DNA of 64,000 bases from Bacteroidia bacterium (GTDB lineage Bacteria; Bacteroidota; Bacteroidia; J057; JADKCL01), in assembly GCA_020635905.1 (NCBI GenBank), contig JACJYV010000001.1:1116001-1180000 (forward strand), given 5' to 3'. This document shows positions 8,252-17,084 of the stretch, piece after piece (position 1 is the first letter of the stretch; each line of letters starts with the position of its first letter). The notes below the pieces were generated by a model. That model made no database searches. It saw nothing but the letters and a program-made list of their open reading frames with translations, and was not told the DNA's origin. A program made the position numbers and the translations under genes.

Positions 8252-8785
8252 ATGATCCAATCCATTGCCATTCTGAGAGCGATAAATGTGGGTGGAAAAC
8301 GTAAAATCCTGATGGCGGACCTCAAAGAAATGTTCGTCAAAATGGGATTTAAAGACGTTTCAACCTACATCCAAAGCGGAAATGTCATGTTTAGCAATCC
8401 CACGAAGGAAGATAATATTGCGCTGGGCGACCGCCTGGAAAAGGCAATTCTGGAACGATTCAAACTGGATGTACCCGTGATTGTGCGCACGAAGGAAGAA
8501 TGGCAACTGGCTGCGCGGGAAAATCCCTTTCTGCAGGGAGAAAATACGGATATTGAGCGCCTGCACCTGACCTTTTTGAAAGAAATTCCCACACAGGAAC
8601 GCCTGGACAAAATCAAAGAATTTGACTTCTCACCTGACAAGTTTTCCATCATAGGGACCCATGCTTATGTTTTTTGCTCGGGCAAATACAGCGATTCCAA
8701 GCTCAGTAATCAGTTTTTTGAAAGTAAGTTAAAGGTGTCTGCCACCACCCGCAACTGGAAAACCGTGGAAAAACTGGCCGAATAA
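8252..8785 (+). CDS. DUF1697 family protein
   Basis: About 177 residues, cytoplasmic. DUF1697 hallmarks: the opening IAILRAINVGGKRKILMADLK, then GFKDVSTYIQSGNVMF, DVPVIVRTKEEW with ENPF, and the C-terminal SATTRNWKTVEKLAE (the TRNW motif is near-invariant in the family). Function unknown. The start at 8252 is chosen because the family begins directly with this strand; 16 further codons upstream overlap the YdcF gene. Third gene of the plus-strand run that starts with the esterase. Confidence 0.85.
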   Translation: MIQSIAILRAINVGGKRKILMADLKEMFVKMGFKDVSTYIQSGNVMFSNPTKEDNIALGDRLEKAILERFKLDVPVIVRTKEEWQLAARENPFLQGENTDIERLHLTFLKEIPTQERLDKIKEFDFSPDKFSIIGTHAYVFCSGKYSDSKLSNQFFESKLKVSATTRNWKTVEKLAE

Positions 8786-8813
8786 AGGATTTGGTGAAAT
8801 AAATTCTCCCAAA

Positions 8814-10055
8814 TTACCTGTTGAAGAGCAGTTTCAGGTAAAATGAAGGACTTTTGAGGCGGTCGCGCAGATCCAGGTCCTCAAACATGCAGCTGATCAT
8901 TTCGCTCAGGGTTTTGCTTTTGGTGGCCTTATTCACCACCAGATTAAACAGCCAGGGGTATTTCACCAACTCCTGCATGCGTTTGCTCAGCTTCAATTCG
9001 TCCCACAGACGTAGGTACACCTCCTCATCGTACTGACTCATGGCTTTGGCCGAAAAGTCCTGGCTTTCGAGGCATCTTTGGGCCTGCAAAGCTGCGAAAT
9101 ACCCACTGTACATGGCATTTCCAATTCCCTCACCCGTAAACGGGTCGATCAGGGAGGCTGCATCGCCCACCAGCATCCAGCCTGCGCCCGAAAGCGACCG
9201 CTTCTCTGAACCCAACGGGAGGCCATAACCGTCAATGGTGCTCTCCAGTTTTGCGTCAGCAAAACGGTCTTTGAGCGCCGGATCTGAATCGATCAAACGC
9301 AGCATTTCTTTCTTCAGATTGATTTTTTTGCCCTGCATTTTGTCGCTACGCATGCCCACGCCCACATTTGCCCGGCCGTTGGCCAGAGGGAAGATCCAGA
9401 AATAACCAGGCAGAAAGTTTTTGAGGAAATGTAATTCAATAAAATTGTCGGGATCGAGGTCCTTCACTCCCGTGTAATAAGCCCTTAGGCCGGCACAGTA
9501 ATGTTTGGGATCCATCTTCATGCCGCCCACCTGCTTCGCAAAGCGCGAGTGCGCCCCATCTGCCGCAATGATGAGGCTCGACCTTACAATTTCCTCCCCC
9601 GCTTTATCCCTGCAAATCCAAACCCCATTTTCCCGGCTGAAATCCACTGCGGCCCCACCTTCCTGCAAATCAATCAAGGGGTTTTTGCGGGCCTCTTCTG
9701 CCAACCAATGGTCGTAATCCAGGCGTTTGGAAATGAAGCCCGGGGCGGGGCTCAAAGTGGAATAATCCTGCTTGAAAGGCACTCTCAGTGCCTTTTGGTT
9801 GGGTGCCACGAAGGTCACCCCGTAGGAGCCAATGATTTGGGGGTTTTGCGCCATGCGATCCACCAGGGCCGGGTCCAGTTTCTTCAGGATTTCCACCACC
9901 TTGCCGCTCAGTGCGTCCCCGCAGATCTTGTCGCGGGGAAAGGTTTCCTTTTCCAAAACCAGGCTGGGAATGCCGGCTTTGGCCAGAAACATTGCAGCCA
10001 GAAGGCCGCCTGGCCCTGCCCCCAGGATGGTAATTTCACGCAAACCACTCTTCAT
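8814..10055 (-). CDS. Geranylgeranyl-reductase-family FAD-dependent oxidoreductase
   Basis: About 413 residues. N-terminal FAD-binding Rossmann motif ITILGAGPGGLLAAMFLAKAG, followed by ETFPRDKICGDALSGK, the substrate-domain sequence GYFWIFPLANGRANVGVG, and the second FAD motif GWMLVGDAASLIDPFTGEGIGNAM. These are typical of the GGR family (UbiH/PHBH superfamily), which reduces isoprenoid double bonds or hydroxylates aromatic substrates. The substrate cannot be told from sequence and no isoprenoid genes are adjacent. ATG at 10055 places the FAD motif at residue ~9, as usual; nine extra upstream codons look like shadow. Converges on the DUF1697 gene. Confidence 0.85.
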   Translation of the reverse strand: MKSGLREITILGAGPGGLLAAMFLAKAGIPSLVLEKETFPRDKICGDALSGKVVEILKKLDPALVDRMAQNPQIIGSYGVTFVAPNQKALRVPFKQDYSTLSPAPGFISKRLDYDHWLAEEARKNPLIDLQEGGAAVDFSRENGVWICRDKAGEEIVRSSLIIAADGAHSRFAKQVGGMKMDPKHYCAGLRAYYTGVKDLDPDNFIELHFLKNFLPGYFWIFPLANGRANVGVGMRSDKMQGKKINLKKEMLRLIDSDPALKDRFADAKLESTIDGYGLPLGSEKRSLSGAGWMLVGDAASLIDPFTGEGIGNAMYSGYFAALQAQRCLESQDFSAKAMSQYDEEVYLRLWDELKLSKRMQELVKYPWLFNLVVNKATKSKTLSEMISCMFEDLDLRDRLKSPSFYLKLLFNR

Positions 10056-10488
10056 ACCCTGCGAAGTTAAGAAAAATGACATATCTCAAGTCACACGTTG
10101 CTCCCGTCAATGCACAGTTTGGGGGCGAAAGTGCAGACCTGGCTTATGAATTCAATTGCCGGGTCCCCAAATCGCTCTGGTACCCCGGCGAAAGCGGCTC
10201 ACTCCCTGCGAAAATGCGCACCAACTGGTGCTGAAAATGGATCCATTTGGCAAGAATTGCAGGCTGGACTGCCAGCAGCATTTTGCCGCGAATGCCAATG
10301 TGAGCGCGGGAAGAGGAAAAACTTCCTGCCCTGGCCAAATTCTTTGTGGAAGGGAAAATGAATGGGAACGGATTTCCCGTTTTCAGCTATTGGATGCAGG
10401 CTGGGCCCGGTAAAATAGAAATAAGAATTTTCGCTCAAAAAAAGCCCTAAATTAACCTGAAGGGACTTTTTTGCAAAAACTTAAACAC
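10056..10488. other. Intergenic stretch without a supportable gene
   Basis: About 430 bases between the flavoprotein gene and the palindrome array. Overlapping short frames exist on both strands (a 51-codon frame from 10076 on plus; frames of 60-85 codons on both strands over 10144-10438), but none has a convincing start, protein-like composition and family resemblance together. It may be a decayed gene. Composition is GC-richer than the array that follows, so the two are of different origin. Confidence 0.5.
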
Positions 10489-10780
10489 TTATGGCTGATT
10501 ATAGAATATTGTTCAGCCATAAATTGTAAAAAAACATAGTTATGGCTGATTTTGAATTTATAATCAGCCATAACTTATATTTATACAGACTTATGGCTGA
10601 CTTTAATATAATTAATAGCCACAAATTGAATTAAATTCATAATTATGGCTAATTATTAAATAAAAATTCAGCCATAAGTATCATTTTATTTAACTTATGG
10701 CTGAATTTTTATTTTTATCAAGCCATAACTTGAAAATTCTAAGCATTATGGCTAAATTAAAGTCGCATAATCAGCCATAA
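10489..10780. repeat. Array of six regularly spaced palindromes (TTATGGCTGA ... TCAGCCATAA)
   Basis: Six inverted repeats at 10489-10522, 10540-10573, 10591-10624, 10643-10677, 10695-10728 and 10746-10780. Each has 10-nt arms, TTATGGCTGA and its reverse complement, around a variable AT-rich loop of about 13-15 nt. Start-to-start distances are 51, 51, 52, 52 and 51 bp, so spacing is almost constant, with 17-18 nt spacers between palindromes. Copies 3 right, 4 left, 5 right and 6 left carry one or two arm changes. The region is strongly AT-rich. The last palindrome ends 15 bp before the ATG of the ATPase gene. Not a CRISPR: arms are inverted, spacers are short and AT-only, and there are no cas genes. 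Confidence 0.93.
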
Positions 10781-10795
10781 CAGATAAATTTTGAA

Positions 10796-12229
10796 ATGGG
10801 AAAACTGGAAATAATAGGTAGAAAAGCAGAAATCAAGCGATTGGACCGCATCCTCCTCGCTAAAAAATCTTCCTTCATCTGTGTGTATGGACGAAGAAGG
10901 GTCGGAAAGACCTACATGATCAGGGAATACTTCAGCAATGAATTTGATTTCCAAATGACTGGCTTGTCCAATGCCACCACTCAACAGCAATTGATCAATT
11001 TTCAGGTTTCGTTTCAACACCAGGCACCTGAAATAATCACCCCGCAAATTCCAGAAACCTGGTTTGAAGCCTTTAAAAACCTGGTTTCCTTTCTGGAAAA
11101 TTCTCCCACGGAAAGAAAAAAGATTATATTTTTCGACGAAATGCCCTGGCTGGATACCCCAAGATCAGACTTTATAATGGCGTTGGAACATTTCTGGAAT
11201 TCCTGGGCGAGCGCCCGCAAAGACATCATCCTCATTGCTTGCGGGTCTGCAGCATCCTGGATGATCAATAACCTGATCAACAACCATGGCGGCCTCCACA
11301 ACCGAATTACGGAAAGGATGAAAATTCACCCTTTCACCCTGGGAGAAACTGAACTTTACCTGAAAGCACGAAACATCAGTCTCAACCGTTACCAGATCAT
11401 CGAATTGTACATGGCGTTTGGGGGAATTCCTTACTACCTCGACTGGGTATTGCCAGGCGAAAGCTCGGCCCAGACCATCGACCGAATTTGTTTCCAAAAG
11501 GATGCCCCTCTCATGAAAGAGTTTCCCAACCTGTTTTCATCCCTGTTTAGAAATCCGGAACAACATGAAAGCATCGTCGCTGCCCTGGCAGGAAAAACAG
11601 TGGGCATGTCACGGGGGGAAATTACCGAAAAGGCCCACATCCAAACGGGGGGAACCCTGACAAAACTGCTGGGGGAACTCGAAGAAAGTGGATTCATCAC
11701 CTCCTATTCCCCCTACATGAAGAAAGCCAGAAACACAATCTACAGGCTTTCAGACTTTTACAGTTTCTTTTACCTCAAGTTTCTCAGCCAAAACAAAACC
11801 CATGACCCGGGAACCTGGGCGCTTGGAATTGATAATCCCGCGCACCGGGCCTGGGCAGGCTACACCTTCGAACAAATTTGCCTGGCCCACATCCCACAAA
11901 TCAAAAAAGCACTTGGAATTGGCGGAGTCGTAACCCAGTCAGCTTCCTGGAAAAGCACCCAATCCGCAGAGGGAGTGCAAATCGACCTCCTCATCGACCG
12001 CAGGGACCAGGTGATCAACCTATGTGAAATAAAATTTTCAATCAGTCCTTACACAATCAGGAAAAAAGATGCGGAAGGCCTGCGCAGAAAAATTGGCACC
12101 TTCAAAAGTGAAACGAGAACCCGAAAATCTGTATTTCTGACCATGATCACCACCTTTGGGCTGGAAAGCAACGAGTTTTCCACGGAAATTGTTCAATCAG
12201 ATCTCACGATGGATGCCCTTTTTGATTAA
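10796..12229 (+). CDS. AAA ATPase (ATPase_2/DUF234 type) with PD-(D/E)XK-like C-terminus
   Basis: 477 residues. Walker A is GRRRVGKT at 32-39, Walker B IIFFDEMPW around 110-117, with further family motifs (ALEHFWNSWASAR, IACGSAASWM, ITERMKIHPFTLGE, AFGGIPYYLDWV). A winged-helix-like middle (GGTLTKLLGELEESGFI) links to a DUF234-type C-terminal domain that contains QIDLLID and CEIKF: Asp397 and Glu411-Ile-Lys413 fit the D-x(13)-E-x-K core of PD-(D/E)XK nucleases. Such ATPases are common in archaea and Bacteroidota but their job is unknown. The gene stands alone behind an array of six palindromes, which may be its operator or substrate. No transposase or toxin partner is seen. Confidence 0.88.
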   Translation: MGKLEIIGRKAEIKRLDRILLAKKSSFICVYGRRRVGKTYMIREYFSNEFDFQMTGLSNATTQQQLINFQVSFQHQAPEIITPQIPETWFEAFKNLVSFLENSPTERKKIIFFDEMPWLDTPRSDFIMALEHFWNSWASARKDIILIACGSAASWMINNLINNHGGLHNRITERMKIHPFTLGETELYLKARNISLNRYQIIELYMAFGGIPYYLDWVLPGESSAQTIDRICFQKDAPLMKEFPNLFSSLFRNPEQHESIVAALAGKTVGMSRGEITEKAHIQTGGTLTKLLGELEESGFITSYSPYMKKARNTIYRLSDFYSFFYLKFLSQNKTHDPGTWALGIDNPAHRAWAGYTFEQICLAHIPQIKKALGIGGVVTQSASWKSTQSAEGVQIDLLIDRRDQVINLCEIKFSISPYTIRKKDAEGLRRKIGTFKSETRTRKSVFLTMITTFGLESNEFSTEIVQSDLTMDALFD

Positions 12230-12370
12230 CCCCGCGCAAAAGGCCATGTCAGGCAAGTAATACTGTCCTTTTATCAACATCAATCTTATTTCTCCCCTTT
12301 TGCCTGTGCTATTTTCTGCGTACTTTTCGCGGGAATTAAAAACGATTGAATTTTTTCTCCAAAGCACTGA

Positions 12371-12868
12371 ATGCCAAGTACAACGCCCGAAAAACAAATA
12401 GCGCGCAGCGAAGAGGTAAAAAAAATCTTCTCCGCCTATCTGGACAAACGGGGACAACGTAAAACCCCTGAAAGGCTGGCTATTCTGGACGAAATCTACA
12501 GCAGATCAGATCATTTCGACGTGGAATCGCTCTACATTGAAATGAAAAACAAAAACCACAGGGTAAGCCGTGCTACGGTGTATAACACCCTGGATCTCCT
12601 GATAGAATGTGATCTGGTGAAAAAACATCAGTTTGTGACCGGGCAGGCCGTTTATGAAAAGTCGTTTGGCTACCGCCAGCACGATCACCTGGTTTGCCTG
12701 GATTGCAAACAGGTACTTGAATTTTGCGACCCAAGGGTCGGCGAGATTCAGAATCTGATTGGCGGCTTGCTGGATTTTAACATTAAGCACCATTCTCTCG
12801 TACTTTACGGCAACTGCACCAAAGAAAACTGCAAAAACAAGACTTCCACCAACGGAACAAAATCATAA
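12371..12868 (+). CDS. Fur-family transcriptional regulator
   Basis: 165 residues. Winged-helix DNA-binding half with KTPERLAILDEIYSRSDHFDVESLY and the recognition-helix segment HRVSRATVYNTLDLLIECDLV; dimerisation half with HDHLVCLDCKQVLEF (CxxC), the NIKHHSLVLYGNCTKENC segment and the second Cys pair. This is a metal-dependent repressor of the Fur/Zur/PerR group; which metal or signal cannot be decided by eye, though retained CxxC pairs fit a structural zinc site. It heads a plus-strand run with the STAS gene, purA and pabB (gaps of 5 bp, 11 bp and a 1-bp overlap). Confidence 0.9.
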   Translation: MPSTTPEKQIARSEEVKKIFSAYLDKRGQRKTPERLAILDEIYSRSDHFDVESLYIEMKNKNHRVSRATVYNTLDLLIECDLVKKHQFVTGQAVYEKSFGYRQHDHLVCLDCKQVLEFCDPRVGEIQNLIGGLLDFNIKHHSLVLYGNCTKENCKNKTSTNGTKS

Positions 12869-12873
12869 ATACA

Positions 12874-13215
12874 ATGGATTTTAAATCTAGAAAAGAAAAC
12901 GATGTGTGTGTTTTTACCCTTACCGGGAATCTGGTGGGCGAAAATGACGGCATGCCTTTGACAGACGCTTTCAATGAAGAAATGGAGGACGGAACCCGCA
13001 ATTTTATCATTGATCTTTCCAGCCTCAAACATATCAACAGCTCGGGTCTGGGCGTTTTCATCACTCTGCTCACCAAAGTGCGCAAAAAAGGGGGTGAACT
13101 GGTTTTACTGAATCCTTCAGATTTCATCAAAAACCTGTTGCTCATCACCAAACTCAATTCCATTTTCCATAATTTCTCCTCGCTGGAAGAAGCAATGGCT
13201 TCATTTTCAGCATAA
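12874..13215 (+). CDS. STAS-domain anti-sigma-factor antagonist-like protein
   Basis: 113 residues, a single STAS domain. Strand-helix pattern with VFTLTGNLVGENDG, the central IDLSSLKHINSSGLGVFITLLTKVRKKGG and LNPSDFIKNLLLITKLN. The serine pair in INSSGLG is at the position phosphorylated in SpoIIAA/RsbV proteins, so partner switching with an HPK-type anti-sigma kinase is possible; no such kinase gene is adjacent. Starts 5 bp after the Fur gene and ends 11 bp before purA. Confidence 0.85.
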   Translation: MDFKSRKENDVCVFTLTGNLVGENDGMPLTDAFNEEMEDGTRNFIIDLSSLKHINSSGLGVFITLLTKVRKKGGELVLLNPSDFIKNLLLITKLNSIFHNFSSLEEAMASFSA

Positions 13216-13226
13216 AATCCCTGTTC

Positions 13227-14531
13227 ATGGCGGTTGATGTATTATTAGGTTTGCAATGGGGCGACGAAGGCAAAGGAAAAATTGTCGATGTATTCGCACC
13301 CAAATATGATATCGTGGCCCGCTTTCAGGGCGGCCCCAATGCAGGACATACCATCGTTTTTGATGGCAAAAAATTCGTCCTTCACCTCATTCCCTCCGGG
13401 ATTTTCCATCCCAATACAGCCTGTCTGATCGGAAATGGGGTCGTAATTGACCCTGTGACCCTTAAAAAAGAGGTCGAAACCCTGATCAAGGCTGGAATTC
13501 CTGTGCGGGAGCACCTGCTGATTTCCCGCAAAGCTCACCTCATCCTCCCTACCCACAAATTGCTGGATGCAGCCCGGGAAGAACGTCGTGGAGAGCAAAA
13601 AATAGGGTCCACCCTGCGTGGCATTGGCCCAACCTATTCAGACAAGATCGGCCGCGCAGGCATTCGGGTGGGAGATATTGAGTTGAGTGACTTCCAGGAA
13701 AGATATGCTGGTGCGGTCAATGGGCACAAGGAATTTCTCGACATGTATGGCTATCAGTACGACCTGACTACCTGGCAGGCTGAGTTTGATGACGCCATAG
13801 AATTTCTCAGATCACTCAAACTGGTTGATTCTGAGCACTATTTGCATGAAGCCCAGGAAGCAGGCAAAAAAATTCTGGCCGAAGGCGCCCAGGGCACCCT
13901 GCTCGACATTGATTTCGGATCCTACCCATTTGTAACCAGCTCCACCACCACTACGGCTGGAGCCTGCACTGGCCTTGGCATAGCCCCGGGAAGTATTGGG
14001 CGGGTATTTGGCATCTTCAAAGCCTATTGCACACGGGTCGGAAGCGGACCTTTTCCTACGGAACTGCATGGAGAAGAAGGAGATGAATTACGCCGCGCGG
14101 GAGGTGAATTTGGTGCCACCACTGGCCGACCACGCAGAACGGGTTGGCTGGATTTGCCCGCGCTCAAATACGCGGTTCGCATCAACGGAGTCACTGACCT
14201 GATCATGATGAAAGCAGACGTCCTGCAAATCAGATCTGAGATCAAAGTGGGGGAAGCCTACCGCCACCAGGGCCAGTTGCGCTATGACCTGCCTTACAGC
14301 CTCGAAGATGGCCAGTTGGAGCCTGTATGGCGTTCATTTCCAGGTTGGGAGGAAGATATCACAGGGGTACGCAGAGCCAGTGAAGTTCCGCATGCCTTAC
14401 GGGAGTATGTAAATTGGCTGGAGCAGGAAATCGGGGTGCCCATTACCTATCTTTCCGTTGGACCGGACCGGGCTCAAACCCTGGAAATGCACTCCAATGA
14501 GGCCGTTTCCCCCAGGGGATTTGACTTCTGA
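13227..14531 (+). CDS. purA: Adenylosuccinate synthetase
   Basis: 434 residues, full family length. Joins IMP and aspartate with GTP hydrolysis to give adenylosuccinate in AMP synthesis. Visible motifs: GLQWGDEGKGKIVD (P-loop-like GTP site and catalytic Asp), FQGGPNAGHTI, GSTLRGIGPTYSDKIGR, LAEGAQGTLLDIDFGSYPFVTSS, and TGRPRRTGWLDLPALKYA near the C-terminus, with SVGPDRAQT at the end. Cytoplasmic. Lies in a run with fur-like and STAS genes and overlaps pabB by one base (TGATG). Confidence 0.97.
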   Translation: MAVDVLLGLQWGDEGKGKIVDVFAPKYDIVARFQGGPNAGHTIVFDGKKFVLHLIPSGIFHPNTACLIGNGVVIDPVTLKKEVETLIKAGIPVREHLLISRKAHLILPTHKLLDAAREERRGEQKIGSTLRGIGPTYSDKIGRAGIRVGDIELSDFQERYAGAVNGHKEFLDMYGYQYDLTTWQAEFDDAIEFLRSLKLVDSEHYLHEAQEAGKKILAEGAQGTLLDIDFGSYPFVTSSTTTTAGACTGLGIAPGSIGRVFGIFKAYCTRVGSGPFPTELHGEEGDELRRAGGEFGATTGRPRRTGWLDLPALKYAVRINGVTDLIMMKADVLQIRSEIKVGEAYRHQGQLRYDLPYSLEDGQLEPVWRSFPGWEEDITGVRRASEVPHALREYVNWLEQEIGVPITYLSVGPDRAQTLEMHSNEAVSPRGFDF

Positions 14532-15802
14532 TGACAGAAAAGGCCTTACAGGACGAAAAAAAACGCCTGTTGAGCTGGGCCTCAGCCTACCCCTGGTGCG
14601 CCTATCTGGATTCCTGCCAGAGCCCTGTGGATCGTTACGGGCAATATGAATTGCTGATTGGGGTGGCAGGCGAAAATGCCCAAATCTTTCAAAACAAGGA
14701 TGAATTCAACCCGGGCGATGGGCACTGGTACTTTGGAAATCTGGGGTATGCCCTGAAAGACCAACTCGAAAAGGGATTGGCTTCGCACCACCCCGAAACC
14801 ATTTCCACTCATCCCTTACACTTTTTCAAAGCCGAAAAAGTAGTTGCAATTCCAAAAGCTACTTCAGAATACACCTTTGAAATCCTTTATGGAGATGAAA
14901 TTATCATCAAAAAGGAAATTGAAGCGGCCGAAAACCACACCACCTCCCACCTTCCCGCTTTTGAATTTCAATCGAATTTCACCCGGGAGGCCTATTTGGA
15001 GACCATTGAGCAATTGCGCAATCACATTCGCGAGGGAGACGTCTATGAAATCAACCTCAGCCAGGAGTTTTCGGCCAATGGATGTCTGGAGCAGCCAGCT
15101 GCGCTATTTGCGCGGCTGATAGACCAGTCACCTACCCCATTTGCAGGCTATTTACGCCTCCATGACCTTCATTTACTTTGCGCTTCGCCCGAAAGATTCC
15201 TGCGCCTGCATGACGGGAAGCTGATTACCCAACCCATCAAAGGAACCGCTCCACGAGGCGATGACCCTGAATCTGATCAGGAGCTTTCAGCCTCCCTGGC
15301 AGCCTCTGACAAGGAAAAAGCCGAAAATGTAATGATCGTGGACCTCAGTCGCAACGACCTTTACCGCTCCTCTGAGACAAATTCAGTGACGGTTCCTTAC
15401 CTTTTTGAAGTCCAGAGTTTTTCCCGGGTCCACCATTTGGTTTCCACCATTGAAGGCAAAATCAGACCTGAAATATCACCTATGCAGGCCATTTTCAATG
15501 CTTTTCCCCCTGGCTCCATGACGGGTGCGCCCAAAGTCAGGGCCATGCAATTGATCGAGCAATACGAACCATCCTCACGCGGAATGTACTCAGGTTCAAT
15601 TGGATATTTCGACCCGCAAGGAAATTTTGATTTGAATGTGGTGATCAGGAGCCTGGTGTATCATTCTGCCCTGAAAAAAATGTCTTATCATGTGGGAGGA
15701 GCCATTACGTGGGGCTCAGAGGCAGAAAAAGAATTTGAAGAAACCCTGCTCAAAGGAAAATCCCTGAAAAGTGTACTAAACCATTCCCTGATCACACCTT
15801 AG
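14531..15802 (+). CDS. pabB: Aminodeoxychorismate synthase component I
   Basis: 423 residues, chorismate-binding enzyme of folate (p-aminobenzoate) synthesis. Core motifs: REGDVYEINLSQEF, LCASPERFLRL, QPIKGTAPRG, MIVDLSRNDL, VHHLVSTIEGK, NAFPPGSMTGAPKVRAMQLIE and MYSGSIGYFDPQGNFDLNVVIR. The lysine in PIKGT is the residue that marks aminodeoxychorismate synthase rather than anthranilate synthase (PIAGT). The amidotransferase partner PabA and the lyase PabC are not nearby. Start ATG overlaps the purA stop. Confidence 0.92.
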   Translation: MTEKALQDEKKRLLSWASAYPWCAYLDSCQSPVDRYGQYELLIGVAGENAQIFQNKDEFNPGDGHWYFGNLGYALKDQLEKGLASHHPETISTHPLHFFKAEKVVAIPKATSEYTFEILYGDEIIIKKEIEAAENHTTSHLPAFEFQSNFTREAYLETIEQLRNHIREGDVYEINLSQEFSANGCLEQPAALFARLIDQSPTPFAGYLRLHDLHLLCASPERFLRLHDGKLITQPIKGTAPRGDDPESDQELSASLAASDKEKAENVMIVDLSRNDLYRSSETNSVTVPYLFEVQSFSRVHHLVSTIEGKIRPEISPMQAIFNAFPPGSMTGAPKVRAMQLIEQYEPSSRGMYSGSIGYFDPQGNFDLNVVIRSLVYHSALKKMSYHVGGAITWGSEAEKEFEETLLKGKSLKSVLNHSLITP

Positions 15803-15858
15803 CTGGTTAATGGCCGCTACAACCCTGGATTTTGAAAATTTCCAGATTCTATTAGGCA

Positions 15859-15866
15859 TAATTTTG
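15859..15866 (+). promoter_or_regulatory. Bacteroidota -7 box TAATTTTG
   Basis: Matches TAnnTTTG in the 145-bp spacer before the FIST gene. A TTTG at 15831-15834 could be a -33 element, but the distance of 24 bp is longer than usual. Would give a leader of about 75 nt. Confidence 0.35.
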
Positions 15867-15947
15867 TATTTTGCTATTGTGTTTGTAACCATCTCCAACA
15901 GATTTTCTTACATTTTATAAGTTCAATTTTTTACCAACTAACGCGAG

Positions 15948-17084
15948 ATGAAGATCGAGCAAATTATTTGGCAGGAGGCTGCAGGCTGGTCAGTTGACAT
16001 GGACTCTGTTTCAGTCATCAAACCTCAGCTTGTATTGGCATTTGGTGGAAAAACTGCCCTCAAAAACCCAAAAAGCTGGAATTCCATCCAAAAAAGATAT
16101 CCCGGGGCACTTTTGGTGAGTTGTACCACCTCAGGTGAAATCTTCAATACCCAGGTCCTGGACGAATCCATTTCCCTGACCGCACTGGAATTTGAAAAAA
16201 CGAGAGTGGATGCGGCTAAAATCAACCTTAACGAGGTAGAAAACAGGTATGAAGCTGGAAAAATGCTTGGCCAAAGCCTGCAAAAGCCCGATTTGAAACT
16301 TATGATTGTCATTTCCGACGGCAAAAATGTGAACGGAAGTGAGTTGGTGCGGGGCCTGAATGAAGTAGGCAACGGAGTACCTATAACGGGTGGCCTGGCA
16401 GGTGATGGTGATCGCTTTGAAAGCACCCTGGTGGGACTGAACGAGATCCCTGAAGAGGACAATATAGTGGCCATTTCCTTCTACGGACAGGATTTGAAAG
16501 TTGGCTATGGATCCATGGGGGGATGGGACACCTTTGGGCCAGAACGCCTGGTAACCCATTCGGAAGGAAATATTCTCTACAAACTGGACGATCAGCCTGC
16601 ACTTGAACTCTATAAAAAATACCTGGGTCCGCAAGCTGCCGAACTCCCAGGATCTGGCCTGCGCTTCCCCCTGAATATCAAGGGTGGAGAGAATGGAATG
16701 GACCTGGTGCGCACCATTGTGGGCATCGACGAGGAGGAAGGAGCCCTGATTTTTGCAGGAGATATTCCCCAGGGCAGCACCACCCAGCTCATGAAGGTCA
16801 ATTTCACCCGCCTGGTGGACGGAGCGGTTGAGGCCGCCGGCCAAAGCATCGTTCCGTTTCAGGATTCTGAGCCAGAATTTGCGCTGCTGGTCAGTTGCGT
16901 GGGCAGAAAACTGCTGCTGGGAGAACAAATTGAGGACGAGGTAGAAGAAGTGCGTGAAGTGTTGGGAGAAGAACCCGCTATGGCCGGATTTTACTCTTAC
17001 GGAGAAATTTCCCCGGGCGGAAAAATTTCAAACTGCCAGCTGCACAACCAAACGATGACCATCACCACACTTTCGGAAAAATGA
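15948..17084 (+). CDS. FIST-domain signal-sensing protein
   Basis: 378 residues, soluble, no signal peptide. FIST N half: QLVLAFGGKTALKNP, LLVSCTTSGEIFNTQVLDESISLTAL, ITGGLAGDGDRFESTLVGLN, VAISFYGQDLKVGYGSMGGWDTFGPE. FIST C half: LEGNILYKLDDQPALELYKKYLG-like region, NIKGGENGMDLVRTIVGIDEEEGALIFAGDIPQGSTTQLMK, and LLVSCVGRKLLLGEQ with GFYSYGEISP. FIST domains are proposed small-ligand sensors (possibly amino acids) of signal transduction. The next two genes, a soluble histidine kinase and a response regulator, overlap in turn, so this is very likely the input component of that system. Confidence 0.9.
   Translation: MKIEQIIWQEAAGWSVDMDSVSVIKPQLVLAFGGKTALKNPKSWNSIQKRYPGALLVSCTTSGEIFNTQVLDESISLTALEFEKTRVDAAKINLNEVENRYEAGKMLGQSLQKPDLKLMIVISDGKNVNGSELVRGLNEVGNGVPITGGLAGDGDRFESTLVGLNEIPEEDNIVAISFYGQDLKVGYGSMGGWDTFGPERLVTHSEGNILYKLDDQPALELYKKYLGPQAAELPGSGLRFPLNIKGGENGMDLVRTIVGIDEEEGALIFAGDIPQGSTTQLMKVNFTRLVDGAVEAAGQSIVPFQDSEPEFALLVSCVGRKLLLGEQIEDEVEEVREVLGEEPAMAGFYSYGEISPGGKISNCQLHNQTMTITTLSEK

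Noticed and set aside
10098..10438. Several overlapping short frames on both strands
   Set aside because: No consistent start, no recognisable domain, and frames of equal length exist on both strands; kept only as possible gene remnant.
10489..10780. CRISPR array
   Set aside because: Units are inverted repeats with AT-rich loops, spacers are 17-18 nt and not diverse, and no cas genes are near.
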